This document shows, piece by piece, positions 44,553-51,609 of a DNA stretch of 64,000 bases. The stretch lies in NCBI RefSeq assembly GCF_002078505.1, contig NZ_LUAV01000035.1, positions 1-64,000 of the forward strand, written 5' to 3'. The notes below the pieces were generated by a model. The model ran no database searches. It was not told the origin of the DNA and worked only from the letters and a program-made list of their open reading frames with translations. Position 1 is the first letter of the stretch. Each line of letters opens with the position of its first letter. Position numbers and translations under genes: made by a program. The DNA is from Ensifer aridi. GTDB taxonomy: Bacteria > Pseudomonadota > Alphaproteobacteria > Rhizobiales > Rhizobiaceae.

Positions 44553-44691
44553 AGTCATCATGACCGGGCCACGCAACCGCGGGTCCTGCGAGCGGGCGCA
44601 GGGGGAGGTACGCCATGTCGCAATCGGCCTTTATTCCGCCCGCTTCTTAATTCTCTGTTAAGGAATACATTCCTTTGCGGAGATCTTGTCC

Positions 44692-45999
44692 ATGTCGGTC
44701 GGCGCATCCCAGCGTTTATATGACGGCGTCGCGGCCGTCGAAACCATGACGCGTTTCGCGCTTGCAGTGCTGGCGCTTGCCTCGGGTGTCTATACCTATC
44801 TCGGCGTGCGCAGTATTCTCGACGGCTCGCCGACTGCGGTCTTCTTCGCGGCGATCATCTACTCGGCTTCGGTCTCTGTCGGCATTTACGCGTTCTGGTC
44901 CTATATGGCCCGCTTCTATCCGCATGTGACCACCCATACGGGCCGGGCCGCCATGTTGGGCGTGATGGCCTTGGGCGCTGCCATGATCATCGCCATGTCG
45001 AGCTGGCTCAATGCGGCGGCGCTCGCAGGTTCGGCCGCGCTCGAACAGCATCTAGCGGAAACGGTGGAGGATTACACCGCCGACCTCGACCAGGCGCACC
45101 AGAATGCGCTAGCGGCGCAAAGCCTGCTGCCCGACATCCAGCGCGCCTCCGAACGCTTCGCCCAGCTTGCCGCCTCCGAGCGCCAATCGGGAGCGCTCAC
45201 CGGCACGACGGGATCCGGGAGCGTGGTGCAGCTTCTGTCGCAAATGTCGGCGCAGATGAAGGAGCTCGAAAATGGCATCAACGCCTCCCGCGAGCAGGTC
45301 ACGACATTGTTCAACGAAGGGCAGAAGCGGCTCGAAACCATGCGCACGCTGGTTTCCGCGCCGGGAGCGATCGAGCCGCGTGCCGACCAGTTCTCTTCCG
45401 AAGTGGTGGCGCTTACAGGCGTGATAGCCTCGCTCGGGCAGACTTCGGTCGCGCCTTCGATCCGTCGCGCCGCAGACGACCTGTCCCTCGGCTTCATCGC
45501 ACCGGTGGCTGACGGCGGCGATGCCGATCTCATCAACCGCCAGGACCGAGTGATGGAGACGGTGCGGGCCTCGGTGGCGGCGCAATCCAAGGTCCTCTCC
45601 GAAGCGGCCGACGAAATCCTTGCCCGTACGCCGGTGGCGGAGCGACGCTTCGTTCCGCTGTCCTCCGCCGAAGCCGTGTTGCGCTATGCGGCTGATTTCA
45701 TTCCGGCCTGGGCCGGCGCCATTTCCATCGATCTGCTGCCGGGCGTGTTGGTCTTCATCCTCGCAGCGGTGCACGGCGCGATCCGCAAACAGGAGGAGAG
45801 GCTGCCGTTTGCCGAGCGCATTACGGCGGCCGAACTGCTGCAAGCGCTGGAAGTGCAGCGAGCGGTAGCGGCAAACGGCGTGAACCTCGGCGAGATCGGC
45901 TCACAGATGGAAGCCGACGGCAAAGCGGAGGAGCTGAACAACATCACCAGTCTCGACCCGAGAACGCGCGCAAAGGATCGGTCGCATGAGGATCGATGA
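44692..45999 (+). CDS. Four-helix membrane protein with long coiled-coil region, unknown function
   Basis: This 435-residue protein has three hydrophobic helices in the first 110 residues (near 20-42, 48-72 and 85-110). A long Gln/Glu/Ala-rich segment (about 115-320) with heptad-like spacing follows, then a fourth helix near 335-360 and a charged tail. The topology would place the coiled coil in the periplasm. No enzymatic motif is visible. GGAG lies ten bases before ATG 44692. It overlaps the next gene, encoding a ClpP-like protein, by 14 bases, so the two are translationally coupled and probably act together. I do not recognise a named family. Confidence 0.82.
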   Translation: MSVGASQRLYDGVAAVETMTRFALAVLALASGVYTYLGVRSILDGSPTAVFFAAIIYSASVSVGIYAFWSYMARFYPHVTTHTGRAAMLGVMALGAAMIIAMSSWLNAAALAGSAALEQHLAETVEDYTADLDQAHQNALAAQSLLPDIQRASERFAQLAASERQSGALTGTTGSGSVVQLLSQMSAQMKELENGINASREQVTTLFNEGQKRLETMRTLVSAPGAIEPRADQFSSEVVALTGVIASLGQTSVAPSIRRAADDLSLGFIAPVADGGDADLINRQDRVMETVRASVAAQSKVLSEAADEILARTPVAERRFVPLSSAEAVLRYAADFIPAWAGAISIDLLPGVLVFILAAVHGAIRKQEERLPFAERITAAELLQALEVQRAVAANGVNLGEIGSQMEADGKAEELNNITSLDPRTRAKDRSHEDR

Positions 46000-46771
46000 G
46001 CCACTCAAAGCGCTGCTGCGGCTCGACGACGGTGCGCTGATGCGCGGCGCTTTCTTCCTGTTGCTATCGGCCGCGGCGGTCTTCCTGCTGATCGACGTGC
46101 GCGATATCACGGCAATGAACGCCGAACTGCCGGGTTTCGACCCGATGCTAGAGGACCAGCCGGTCTTGCCTCCGGCACTGACCGAGGGCGTGCCCAACGG
46201 TCCTTCAGTACAGCCGGCAAGCCCCGATGAAGTGCTGCGTCAGCCGATGAAATTCGAGCTCACGTCCGGCGGCATATTGCTCGCCGAAGGCACCATCGAT
46301 CTCGGGGCAGGTGCGCGCTTTGCTGAGGAGATCGAAACGCGCGGCGAATATGTAAAGACGGTGGCGCTCAACTCACCCGGGGGCTCGGTGGACGACGCGC
46401 TCGCCATTTCGAAGCTGATCCGCGAAAAGAAGCTCAATACCAAGGTGGCGTCAAAAGCGCTCTGCGCCTCCTCCTGCCCGATCATCTTTGCCGGCGGTGT
46501 TGGGCGCCTGGCCGAAGAGGATGCAATCGTCGGCGTGCACCAGGTTTTCAACGGCAGCAGGGAGAGACCGACGGCAGAACAGGCCGCCTCATTCGCGCAA
46601 TCCACGACCGCTCGGGTCGCCCGCCATCTCGATGCAATGGGCATCGGCGCCGGGCTCTGGATCAATGCGCTCGAAACGCCGCCGGACCGGCTCTACTATC
46701 TGACGGCGAAGGAGATGGTTGATTTCAAGCTGATCACGGAGCCGGTCGCGACCGCCAAGAAGAAGAGCTGA
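45986..46771 (+). CDS. Membrane-anchored ClpP/crotonase-fold periplasmic protein, putative serine protease
   Basis: This 261-residue protein has an N-terminal anchor (about residues 19-36) and then a ClpP/SppA-like fold. The oxyanion motif NSPGGSVDDALAI is near 129, the presumed nucleophile Ser in ALCASSCPIIFAGG near 161 flanked by two Cys, and the His in IVGVHQVF near 184. This matches the predicted periplasmic ClpP-like group (COG3904 type), whose substrates are not known. The start lies inside the last 14 bases of the coiled-coil gene. The pair looks like a protease with a membrane partner or substrate presenter (inference). Confidence 0.85.
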   Translation: MRIDEPLKALLRLDDGALMRGAFFLLLSAAAVFLLIDVRDITAMNAELPGFDPMLEDQPVLPPALTEGVPNGPSVQPASPDEVLRQPMKFELTSGGILLAEGTIDLGAGARFAEEIETRGEYVKTVALNSPGGSVDDALAISKLIREKKLNTKVASKALCASSCPIIFAGGVGRLAEEDAIVGVHQVFNGSRERPTAEQAASFAQSTTARVARHLDAMGIGAGLWINALETPPDRLYYLTAKEMVDFKLITEPVATAKKKS

Positions 46772-46810
46772 ATCATTCTCTCGATGCGCTGCGGCTGAAC
46801 AGAGTTCGCC

Positions 46811-46845
46811 TTACACTGCAAGTTATCATGCAAGTGCATTACACT
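46811..46845. promoter_or_regulatory. Candidate operator of the toxin-antitoxin pair
   Basis: Two direct TTACACT copies (46811 and 46839) flank a short inverted repeat ATGCA-AG-TGCAT at 46828-46839, 26 bases before the antitoxin ATG. RelB-type antitoxins usually bind such repeats to autoregulate. Confidence 0.45.
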
Positions 46846-46870
46846 AGCCGGTCGTGAAGGAGACTCTCAT

Positions 46871-47179
46871 ATGGCTTCAAATGCACTGGTCCAGACTCGG
46901 ATTGATGCCGACGTCAAGGAGCGCGCCGCAGCGGTTCTGGAAAGCATGGGTCTGACCGTCGCCGATGCTGTTCGAACCCTCTTAACCCGAACTGCGAACG
47001 AAGGTGCTCTGCCGTTGGAGCTTGTCAGCCATAGCGAGGCCCATGATGCGTGGTTCCGTGCCAAGGTTTTGCAGGCACTCGAGGACACGCGACCCGACGT
47101 CGAAGATGCGGATGCCGATGCGCATTTTCGCGAGCGCCGGACAGCGGCCCTGCGCAAGGCCGCGGCGGGTGAGCGATGA
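46871..47179 (+). CDS. RelB/DinJ-family antitoxin
   Basis: This 102-residue protein starts with a ribbon-helix-helix DNA-binding region (VQTRIDADVKERAAAVLESMGLTVADAVRTLLTRTA, about residues 7-42) typical of RelB/DinJ antitoxins. The C-terminal half, rich in charged residues (47-102), would wrap the toxin. GAAGGAGA precedes the ATG. The stop TGA overlaps an ATG at 47176 in the ATGA pattern usual for these operons, but that ATG is out of frame with the toxin (see next gene). Confidence 0.9.
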   Translation: MASNALVQTRIDADVKERAAAVLESMGLTVADAVRTLLTRTANEGALPLELVSHSEAHDAWFRAKVLQALEDTRPDVEDADADAHFRERRTAALRKAAAGER

Positions 47180-47182
47180 GGC

Positions 47183-47467
47183 TTGTCTGCGCAATACGCG
47201 CTCGACGATCGCAACAACATCTTCAGTTACATTGAAAGAGAGAATCCGAGGGCGGCGGTCCACGTTGACGAGGAGATCGTCCGCGCTGCACGCCGCCTTC
47301 TCGACTTTCCCGAAAGCGGTCGTCCTGGCCGGATTGCCGGAACACGCGAGCTTGTTGTGCCGCGCACGCCCTATATTGGAGCCTACGTCGTGATGGCGGA
47401 CAGCATTCGCATTCTGCGTATTTTGCACGGCGCCCAGATATGGCCCATCGAGCTCAACGATGAGTAG
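47183..47467 (+). CDS. RelE/ParE-family toxin, apparently frameshifted at its start
   Basis: The 94-residue product from a TTG at 47183 matches the RelE/ParE toxin fold: ALDDRNNIFSYIERENPRAA, then VDEEIVRAARRLLDFPESGRPGRIAGTRELVV and the C-terminal YVVMADSIRILRILHGAQIWP (each a separate piece of the sheet/helix core). The expected start, ATG 47176 encoding MRLV, is in the ATGA overlap with the antitoxin but reads in another frame and stops after 19 codons. Either a one-base deletion has inactivated the toxin, or it starts from TTG with a truncated first strand. Confidence 0.75.
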   Translation: MSAQYALDDRNNIFSYIERENPRAAVHVDEEIVRAARRLLDFPESGRPGRIAGTRELVVPRTPYIGAYVVMADSIRILRILHGAQIWPIELNDE

Positions 47468-47566
47468 GCGAGTGTTTCACTTGCAGCGGCACAATGAGCA
47501 CCGCTTCGAGTCTTCGGTCTCCTGAAGCAAGCGGTTTGCGCCCTTCTGACCCTCGCTGTAGCGTTC

Positions 47567-47591
47567 GGAACATTTGCGTCATGAACCTGTT
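47567..47591 (+). promoter_or_regulatory. Candidate RpoE2/EcfG-type general stress promoter
   Basis: GGAAC at 47567-47571 is followed after 18 bases by TT (GTT at 47589-47591). It lies about 40 bases before the first possible start of the glycine-zipper/SnoaL gene. Confidence 0.45.
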
Positions 47592-47629
47592 TGTGGGACT
47601 TGTGGCGGAAGCCGCCACGCTCGACCTGA

Positions 47630-48283
47630 TTGTGTTCGCGACCACTCGCAGTTCACGCAACACCACCGCACCAGATCGATGAACAATTCAGAGGGTGGCG
47701 GCACTCCTCGGGCGCAATAGGCGCGTTTGCCGCCGGAGCTCTCGCCGTTGGAGCTTACGCAATCGGCGCTTTGGCGATCGGCCGTCTCGCTATCGGCAAG
47801 GCACGGATAAGAAATCTCGAAATCGATAATCTGACTGTTCGCAATATTCCCGGTGAAGGATCGTTCGATCACGATGCCGGCGGGCGTAGCGATGTCGCTA
47901 TGACCACGGCTGACGTGGCGCAAGGATACGTATCCTTATGCCGCCGGGGAGAGTTCGATGAAGCGATGGCGCGCTTCTTTTCGGCGGATCACGTCCGTTT
48001 CGAACCGCTCGACGTGCGGGAGCCTCCTATAGAAATGCACGGCATGGAAGGGATCAGGCAAGGCAGTCGAGAATTTGCAGAACAGCATGAAATCCACGAC
48101 GTGGAGGTCGACGGCCCATTTGTTGGAGGAATGCGGTTTGCCGTCGGCTTTTCCATCGATGCGACTTTCACGCCAACCGGAAGACGTGCGACGATTCGGA
48201 AGCTCGACGTCTATACCGTGCAGGGCGGGGCCATCGTGCGAAGCGAAGTCTACTACAGCGCGCCTCCGCTTTCGGCACGTTAG
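47630..48283 (+). CDS. Glycine-zipper membrane segment joined to a SnoaL-like domain
   Basis: The frame codes for up to 217 residues. Residues about 28-55 form a Gly/Ala zipper (GAIGAFAAGALAVGAYAIGALAIG) likely to insert in a membrane, followed by IRNLEIDNLTVRNI. From ATG 47900 the C-terminal 128 residues look like a SnoaL/NTF2-like fold (YVSLCRRGEFDEAMARFFSADHVRFE; VEVDGPFVGGMRFAVGF). The start is unclear: the only in-frame start before the zipper is TTG 47630, and an ATG at 47681 is one frame off. It may be a fusion of two genes or have a frameshift. A candidate stress promoter lies upstream. Confidence 0.6.
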   Translation: MCSRPLAVHATPPHQIDEQFRGWRHSSGAIGAFAAGALAVGAYAIGALAIGRLAIGKARIRNLEIDNLTVRNIPGEGSFDHDAGGRSDVAMTTADVAQGYVSLCRRGEFDEAMARFFSADHVRFEPLDVREPPIEMHGMEGIRQGSREFAEQHEIHDVEVDGPFVGGMRFAVGFSIDATFTPTGRRATIRKLDVYTVQGGAIVRSEVYYSAPPLSAR

Positions 48284-48319
48284 TCCCCGGTGAGATGGGC
48301 CGATTCGGCCCGCAATCGT

Positions 48320-48427
48320 CTAAAGCGCGTCGCGTTCAATCAAATTCATGCAACGCGCTTGAGGTTCTTGTCTTTATGCATGTCGTTGCCCCAAAACCGC
48401 TGCACACTTTTGGGTGACATGCACTAG
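48320..48427 (-). repeat. Intergenic mosaic repeat family B, copy 2 (inverted)
   Basis: Read on the - strand, this begins CTAGTGCATGTCACCC, continues CAAAAGTGTGCAGCGGTTTTGG, GACATGCATAAAGACAAGAACC and CAAGCGCGTTGCATG, and ends ..GACGCGCTTTAG. The order equals copy 1 at 23618-23723. It abuts and overlaps the family C element by four bases (CTAG at 48424). Confidence 0.75.
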
Positions 48428-48539
48428 ATCACGATGATTTTAGGTCGGATCGACCTAAAATCATGAACGTGATCGATTCTGATAAGCTTGCGCGGGATGC
48501 GGGCGGAAAACCGCGCACACTTTTCCTCATTCCGCGCTA
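48424..48539 (+). repeat. Intergenic mosaic repeat family C, copy 2
   Basis: The 116-base element begins CTAGATCACGATGATTTTAGG and ends CTCATTCCGCGCTA, as in copy 1 at 37990. It contains an extra palindrome (ATGATTTTAGGTCGGATCGACCTAAAATCAT; arms 14 bases, given here as 48432-48463). Its last three bases form the stop codon of the leftward dehydrogenase gene at 48537. Together with the adjoining family B copy it is a composite mosaic element. Confidence 0.75.
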
Positions 48540-49409
48540 GGCAAGATCGCCGCCGTCGATCCCGATGACGTGCCCGCTGATGTACGAACTTGCGTCGCTG
48601 GCGAGAAAGACTACCAGGGAAGCCACTTCCTCCGGCGTACCAACGCGGCGCATGGGGTATGGGCCAACGAGCTGTTCCGTCGTCACTTTCCAGTCGCGCC
48701 GCACCCGCTCCAGCATTGGTGTCTCGATCGGTCCGGGCGCGATGGCGTTGATGCGCACGTGCCGGCCGTACTCCTGAGCGGCGGCGCGGGTCATGTGGAT
48801 GACGGCGGCCTTGGAAGCTCCGTAGGCGACGATGTTCGGGAAGGCATGCCGGCCACCGATCGAGGCCGTGTTGATCATCGCGCCTCGTGACTGCACGAGA
48901 TGCGGCAGCTCGTATTTCATCGCGACGAATACGCCGCGCAGATTGGTGGCGATCTGGTCGTCGAAGCCAGCAAGGTCGGTGTCGGCGATCGGTGCCGGCG
49001 GCAGATCGATGCCGGCATTGTTGAAGGCGATGTCGAGGCGGCCATAACGCTCGACGGCCTGGGCCACGAAACGCTCGACTTGAAGCGCATCGCGCACGTC
49101 CGATTTGATGTAGACAACGTCACCGCCCGCGGCGCGCAGGCGGCTCTCTACTTCCCGCCCGAGTGCTTCCCGCCGACCGTTGAACGCGACCTTGGCACCG
49201 GCCCGGGCAAGGGCGCCGGCAGTCACCGCGCCAATTCCAGACGTGCCGCCGGTCACGATTGCGACCTTGCCCTCGAGAACGCCAGGGTTTTGCGCCATCG
49301 CGGGTGCCGCTGTGAGGGCGGCGCCGACCGCTGCGCCAGTGGCAAGCATGCCGGCAATAAGATGCCTGCGCGGAATCATCGTCGCGTCAGATGTGATCTC
49401 GTCGGTCAT
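48537..49409 (-). CDS. Short-chain dehydrogenase with Tat-type signal
   Basis: This 290-residue protein is a classical SDR preceded by an export signal: twin arginine in MIPRRHLIAGML (near residue 14), a hydrophobic stretch and an AMAQ cleavage site near 40. The SDR motifs follow: TGGTSGIG near 53, NNAG near 127, the Ser in NTASIGG and YGASK near 192. Periplasmic SDRs are unusual because NAD(P) is cytoplasmic, so export needs testing. GAGGAGA precedes the ATG. It is divergent from the LysR gene at 49520 and likely its target. The TAG stop is supplied by the mosaic repeat. Confidence 0.88.
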   Translation of the reverse strand: MTDEITSDATMIPRRHLIAGMLATGAAVGAALTAAPAMAQNPGVLEGKVAIVTGGTSGIGAVTAGALARAGAKVAFNGRREALGREVESRLRAAGGDVVYIKSDVRDALQVERFVAQAVERYGRLDIAFNNAGIDLPPAPIADTDLAGFDDQIATNLRGVFVAMKYELPHLVQSRGAMINTASIGGRHAFPNIVAYGASKAAVIHMTRAAAQEYGRHVRINAIAPGPIETPMLERVRRDWKVTTEQLVGPYPMRRVGTPEEVASLVVFLASDASSYISGHVIGIDGGDLA

Positions 49410-49519
49410 CACTCGTCTCCTCTGTCTGCCATGGATTGAGGAAAGGCTAACCGAGAGTATTTGCCGGAAAAATCCGTGTCTGCTTTCAGGATTTTAAAGA
49501 CTGAGTTTATAATCGACAC

Positions 49520-50428
49520 ATGAACCTGCGACCGGATCCATTCTCTGGCCTTTCGGCCTTCCTCGCGGTGGCGGAGGCGGGTGGCTTCACTGCGGCGGCA
49601 GCGCGACTGGATGTCTCGCCGGCTGCCGTGAGCCAGGCGGTAAAGGCCCTCGAAGAAAGGCTCGGCACGCCCTTGTTCATCCGCACGACACGGCGCGTCG
49701 GTCTGAGCGAGGCGGGTGCGGCCCTTCTGGCGCGCGTCAATCCCGCTGCGGCCGAAATTATCGCCGCTGTCGAGCAGGCGGCGGCAACGGACGAGCCCTC
49801 GGGATTGCTGCGCCTTACCGTGCCTCGGATGGCGGTGCCGCTTGTCGTCGAACCGGTCATCCCCGCGCTGAGACGCGCTCATCCGCGGATCGCCATGGAG
49901 ATCGCGGTTGAGGATGCGACGGTCGATTTGCCCGGGCGCGGCTTCGATGCGGGCATCCGCATCGGTGAGTATATCGAACAAGACATGGTCGCGGTGCGTC
50001 TTACGCGCGACATCGCCTGGTCGGTAGTGGCGAGCCCGGCTTATCTCGGCGCGCGCGGTACGCCGGAGACACCGCAGGAGCTGACCGCTCATGAGGCAAT
50101 CCGCTATCGTTTCCCGCGTTCGGGCGCGCTCTACCGGTGGGAGTTCGAGCGGGACGGTCGTGCCTTCTCCGTCGACCCGCCCGGCAGCTTGATCGTAAAC
50201 GATGGTGCGCTGCTCGTCTCCTGGGCGCGCGCCGGCCTCGGCCTCGCCTATGTCGCCGACATCGCGGTCGAGGCCGAATTGCGCGACCGCCAGCTCGTTC
50301 CAGTTCTCGAATCCTTCCTGCCGACAACGCCCGGCCTCTTTCTTTACTTCCCGCAACGTGCGCAGACCCAGCCGAAGCTGCGCGCCTTCATCGACCTGGC
50401 AAGACAGGTGTTGCGGCCAGGACGTTGA
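49520..50428 (+). CDS. LysR-family transcriptional regulator
   Basis: This 302-residue protein has the LysR helix-turn-helix (about residues 8-65; FLAVAEAGGFTAAAARLDVSPAAVSQAVKALEERLG) and an effector domain resembling the CrgA/DsdC-like branch (GFDAGIRIGEYIEQDMVAVRLT near 135-156; PGLFLYFPQRAQTQPKLRAF near 275). It is divergent from the SDR gene, 110 bases apart, so regulation of that gene is the likely role. It ends 165 bases before the DUF1989 gene. Confidence 0.92.
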   Translation: MNLRPDPFSGLSAFLAVAEAGGFTAAAARLDVSPAAVSQAVKALEERLGTPLFIRTTRRVGLSEAGAALLARVNPAAAEIIAAVEQAAATDEPSGLLRLTVPRMAVPLVVEPVIPALRRAHPRIAMEIAVEDATVDLPGRGFDAGIRIGEYIEQDMVAVRLTRDIAWSVVASPAYLGARGTPETPQELTAHEAIRYRFPRSGALYRWEFERDGRAFSVDPPGSLIVNDGALLVSWARAGLGLAYVADIAVEAELRDRQLVPVLESFLPTTPGLFLYFPQRAQTQPKLRAFIDLARQVLRPGR

Positions 50429-50438
50429 GGTGGACCGC

Positions 50439-50463
50439 GGAACGTGCGTTCGTTTGTCACGTT
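50439..50463 (+). promoter_or_regulatory. Candidate RpoE2/EcfG-type promoter before the DUF1989 gene
   Basis: GGAAC at 50439-50443, a 16-base spacer and CGTT at 50460-50463 match the extended GGAAC-N16-CGTT pattern exactly. The next gene begins 130 bases downstream. The match is strong but transcription from it is not shown. Confidence 0.5.
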
Positions 50464-50592
50464 CTGCGGCCGACACGGCATCACGGACGGGATCTGCCAG
50501 GGCAAGATGCTCGTTGCACCGGCGGAACAGGATGTTCTATACGCGGGCCAGCCGGCGGAAGCGGGCGTAGTGATAGGAGACGGAGAACAGGG

Positions 50593-51453
50593 ATGAAGCC
50601 GCAAGCCATTACGCCAGCCCCCCGGGATGCCGCCGCCCGCAAGGCGGTCGCGCCGGTAATCTGCTATCCGGTCGAGACCCTGCCTCGCCCCGATCTCGCC
50701 GCCTATCGCGCCGTGCGGGACGATCTCGAACTCGTCGATCGCGTCACGGTTCCTGCACGCGATGCGGCCTGCTGGTTGGTTCCAGCCGGGCACTTCTGCC
50801 GCATCCTCTGCAGCGAGGGTCCGCAGGTGGGCGATCTCAACTTGTTCAACGCGCATGACTTCAGGGAACGTCTTTACACCGGCAAGACGCGTGCGCTGAA
50901 CGGCACCCATGTCGGGCTGGGCGATCAGCTTTTCTCGAATATGCCCTATCTGCGCCCGATCGCCACGATCACGCACGATACGCTCGACTGGTACGGTTTC
51001 GACGAATTCGGCGGCTCGGTCCACGATGTCATCGGTACGCGCTGCGATCCCTATACGCACAACCTGCTGAGCCATGGTGGTCAGTATCACTACTGCTGCC
51101 ACTCCAACCTCACCCGCGCCTTTGCGAAGCACACCGGCAAGGGGCTGGCGGAGGCTGAGCCCTATATCCATGACGTGCTGAACGTCTTCATGTGCACCGG
51201 CTTCACCCGCCAGACCGGGCAGTATTTCATGAAGGCGAGCCCCGTGCGCCCCGGCGACTATCTGGAGTTCTTCGCCGAGATCGACCTCTTGGGATGCATG
51301 TCGGCGTGCCCGGGCGGCGACTGCTCGTCGGAGCACTCCTCGGATGCGGCGGCCTGCTACCCGCTCGAGGTCGAAGTCTACCGACCCGTTCGTCAGCCTC
51401 AAGGCTGGGCCTCGCCCGCGCCCAACGGCTACGATCGCACCCACGGTCTGTAG
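50593..51453 (+). CDS. DUF1989 (urea carboxylase-associated family) protein
   Basis: This 286-residue protein has the DUF1989 fold, a family often encoded next to urea/guanidine carboxylase genes. The first barrel has VPARDAACWLVPAGHFCRILCSEGPQVGDLNLFNAHD (about residues 52-88, in two strands) and the Cys-rich region HYCCHSNLTRAF near 172 and GCMSACPGGDCSSEHSSD near 236, both probably metal-binding. No carboxylase or ABC genes are adjacent, so it is an orphan here. GGAGAACAGGG precedes the ATG. Its role in rhizobia is not established. Confidence 0.88.
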   Translation: MKPQAITPAPRDAAARKAVAPVICYPVETLPRPDLAAYRAVRDDLELVDRVTVPARDAACWLVPAGHFCRILCSEGPQVGDLNLFNAHDFRERLYTGKTRALNGTHVGLGDQLFSNMPYLRPIATITHDTLDWYGFDEFGGSVHDVIGTRCDPYTHNLLSHGGQYHYCCHSNLTRAFAKHTGKGLAEAEPYIHDVLNVFMCTGFTRQTGQYFMKASPVRPGDYLEFFAEIDLLGCMSACPGGDCSSEHSSDAAACYPLEVEVYRPVRQPQGWASPAPNGYDRTHGL

Positions 51454-51609
51454 CAACAGTGCCGGTTTCAACCCGGAGCATTGTCAGCGGCCGAGCCGGT
51501 CCATGGGTGGAGGAGATCACTTCGCCGTGAGGCGCGGGCTCCGGCTTGAAACGAGAACAAACCGCTCCAATTCCCTCCAGCAAATTCAGCTTGCATTCGG
51601 AGGGCGCCG

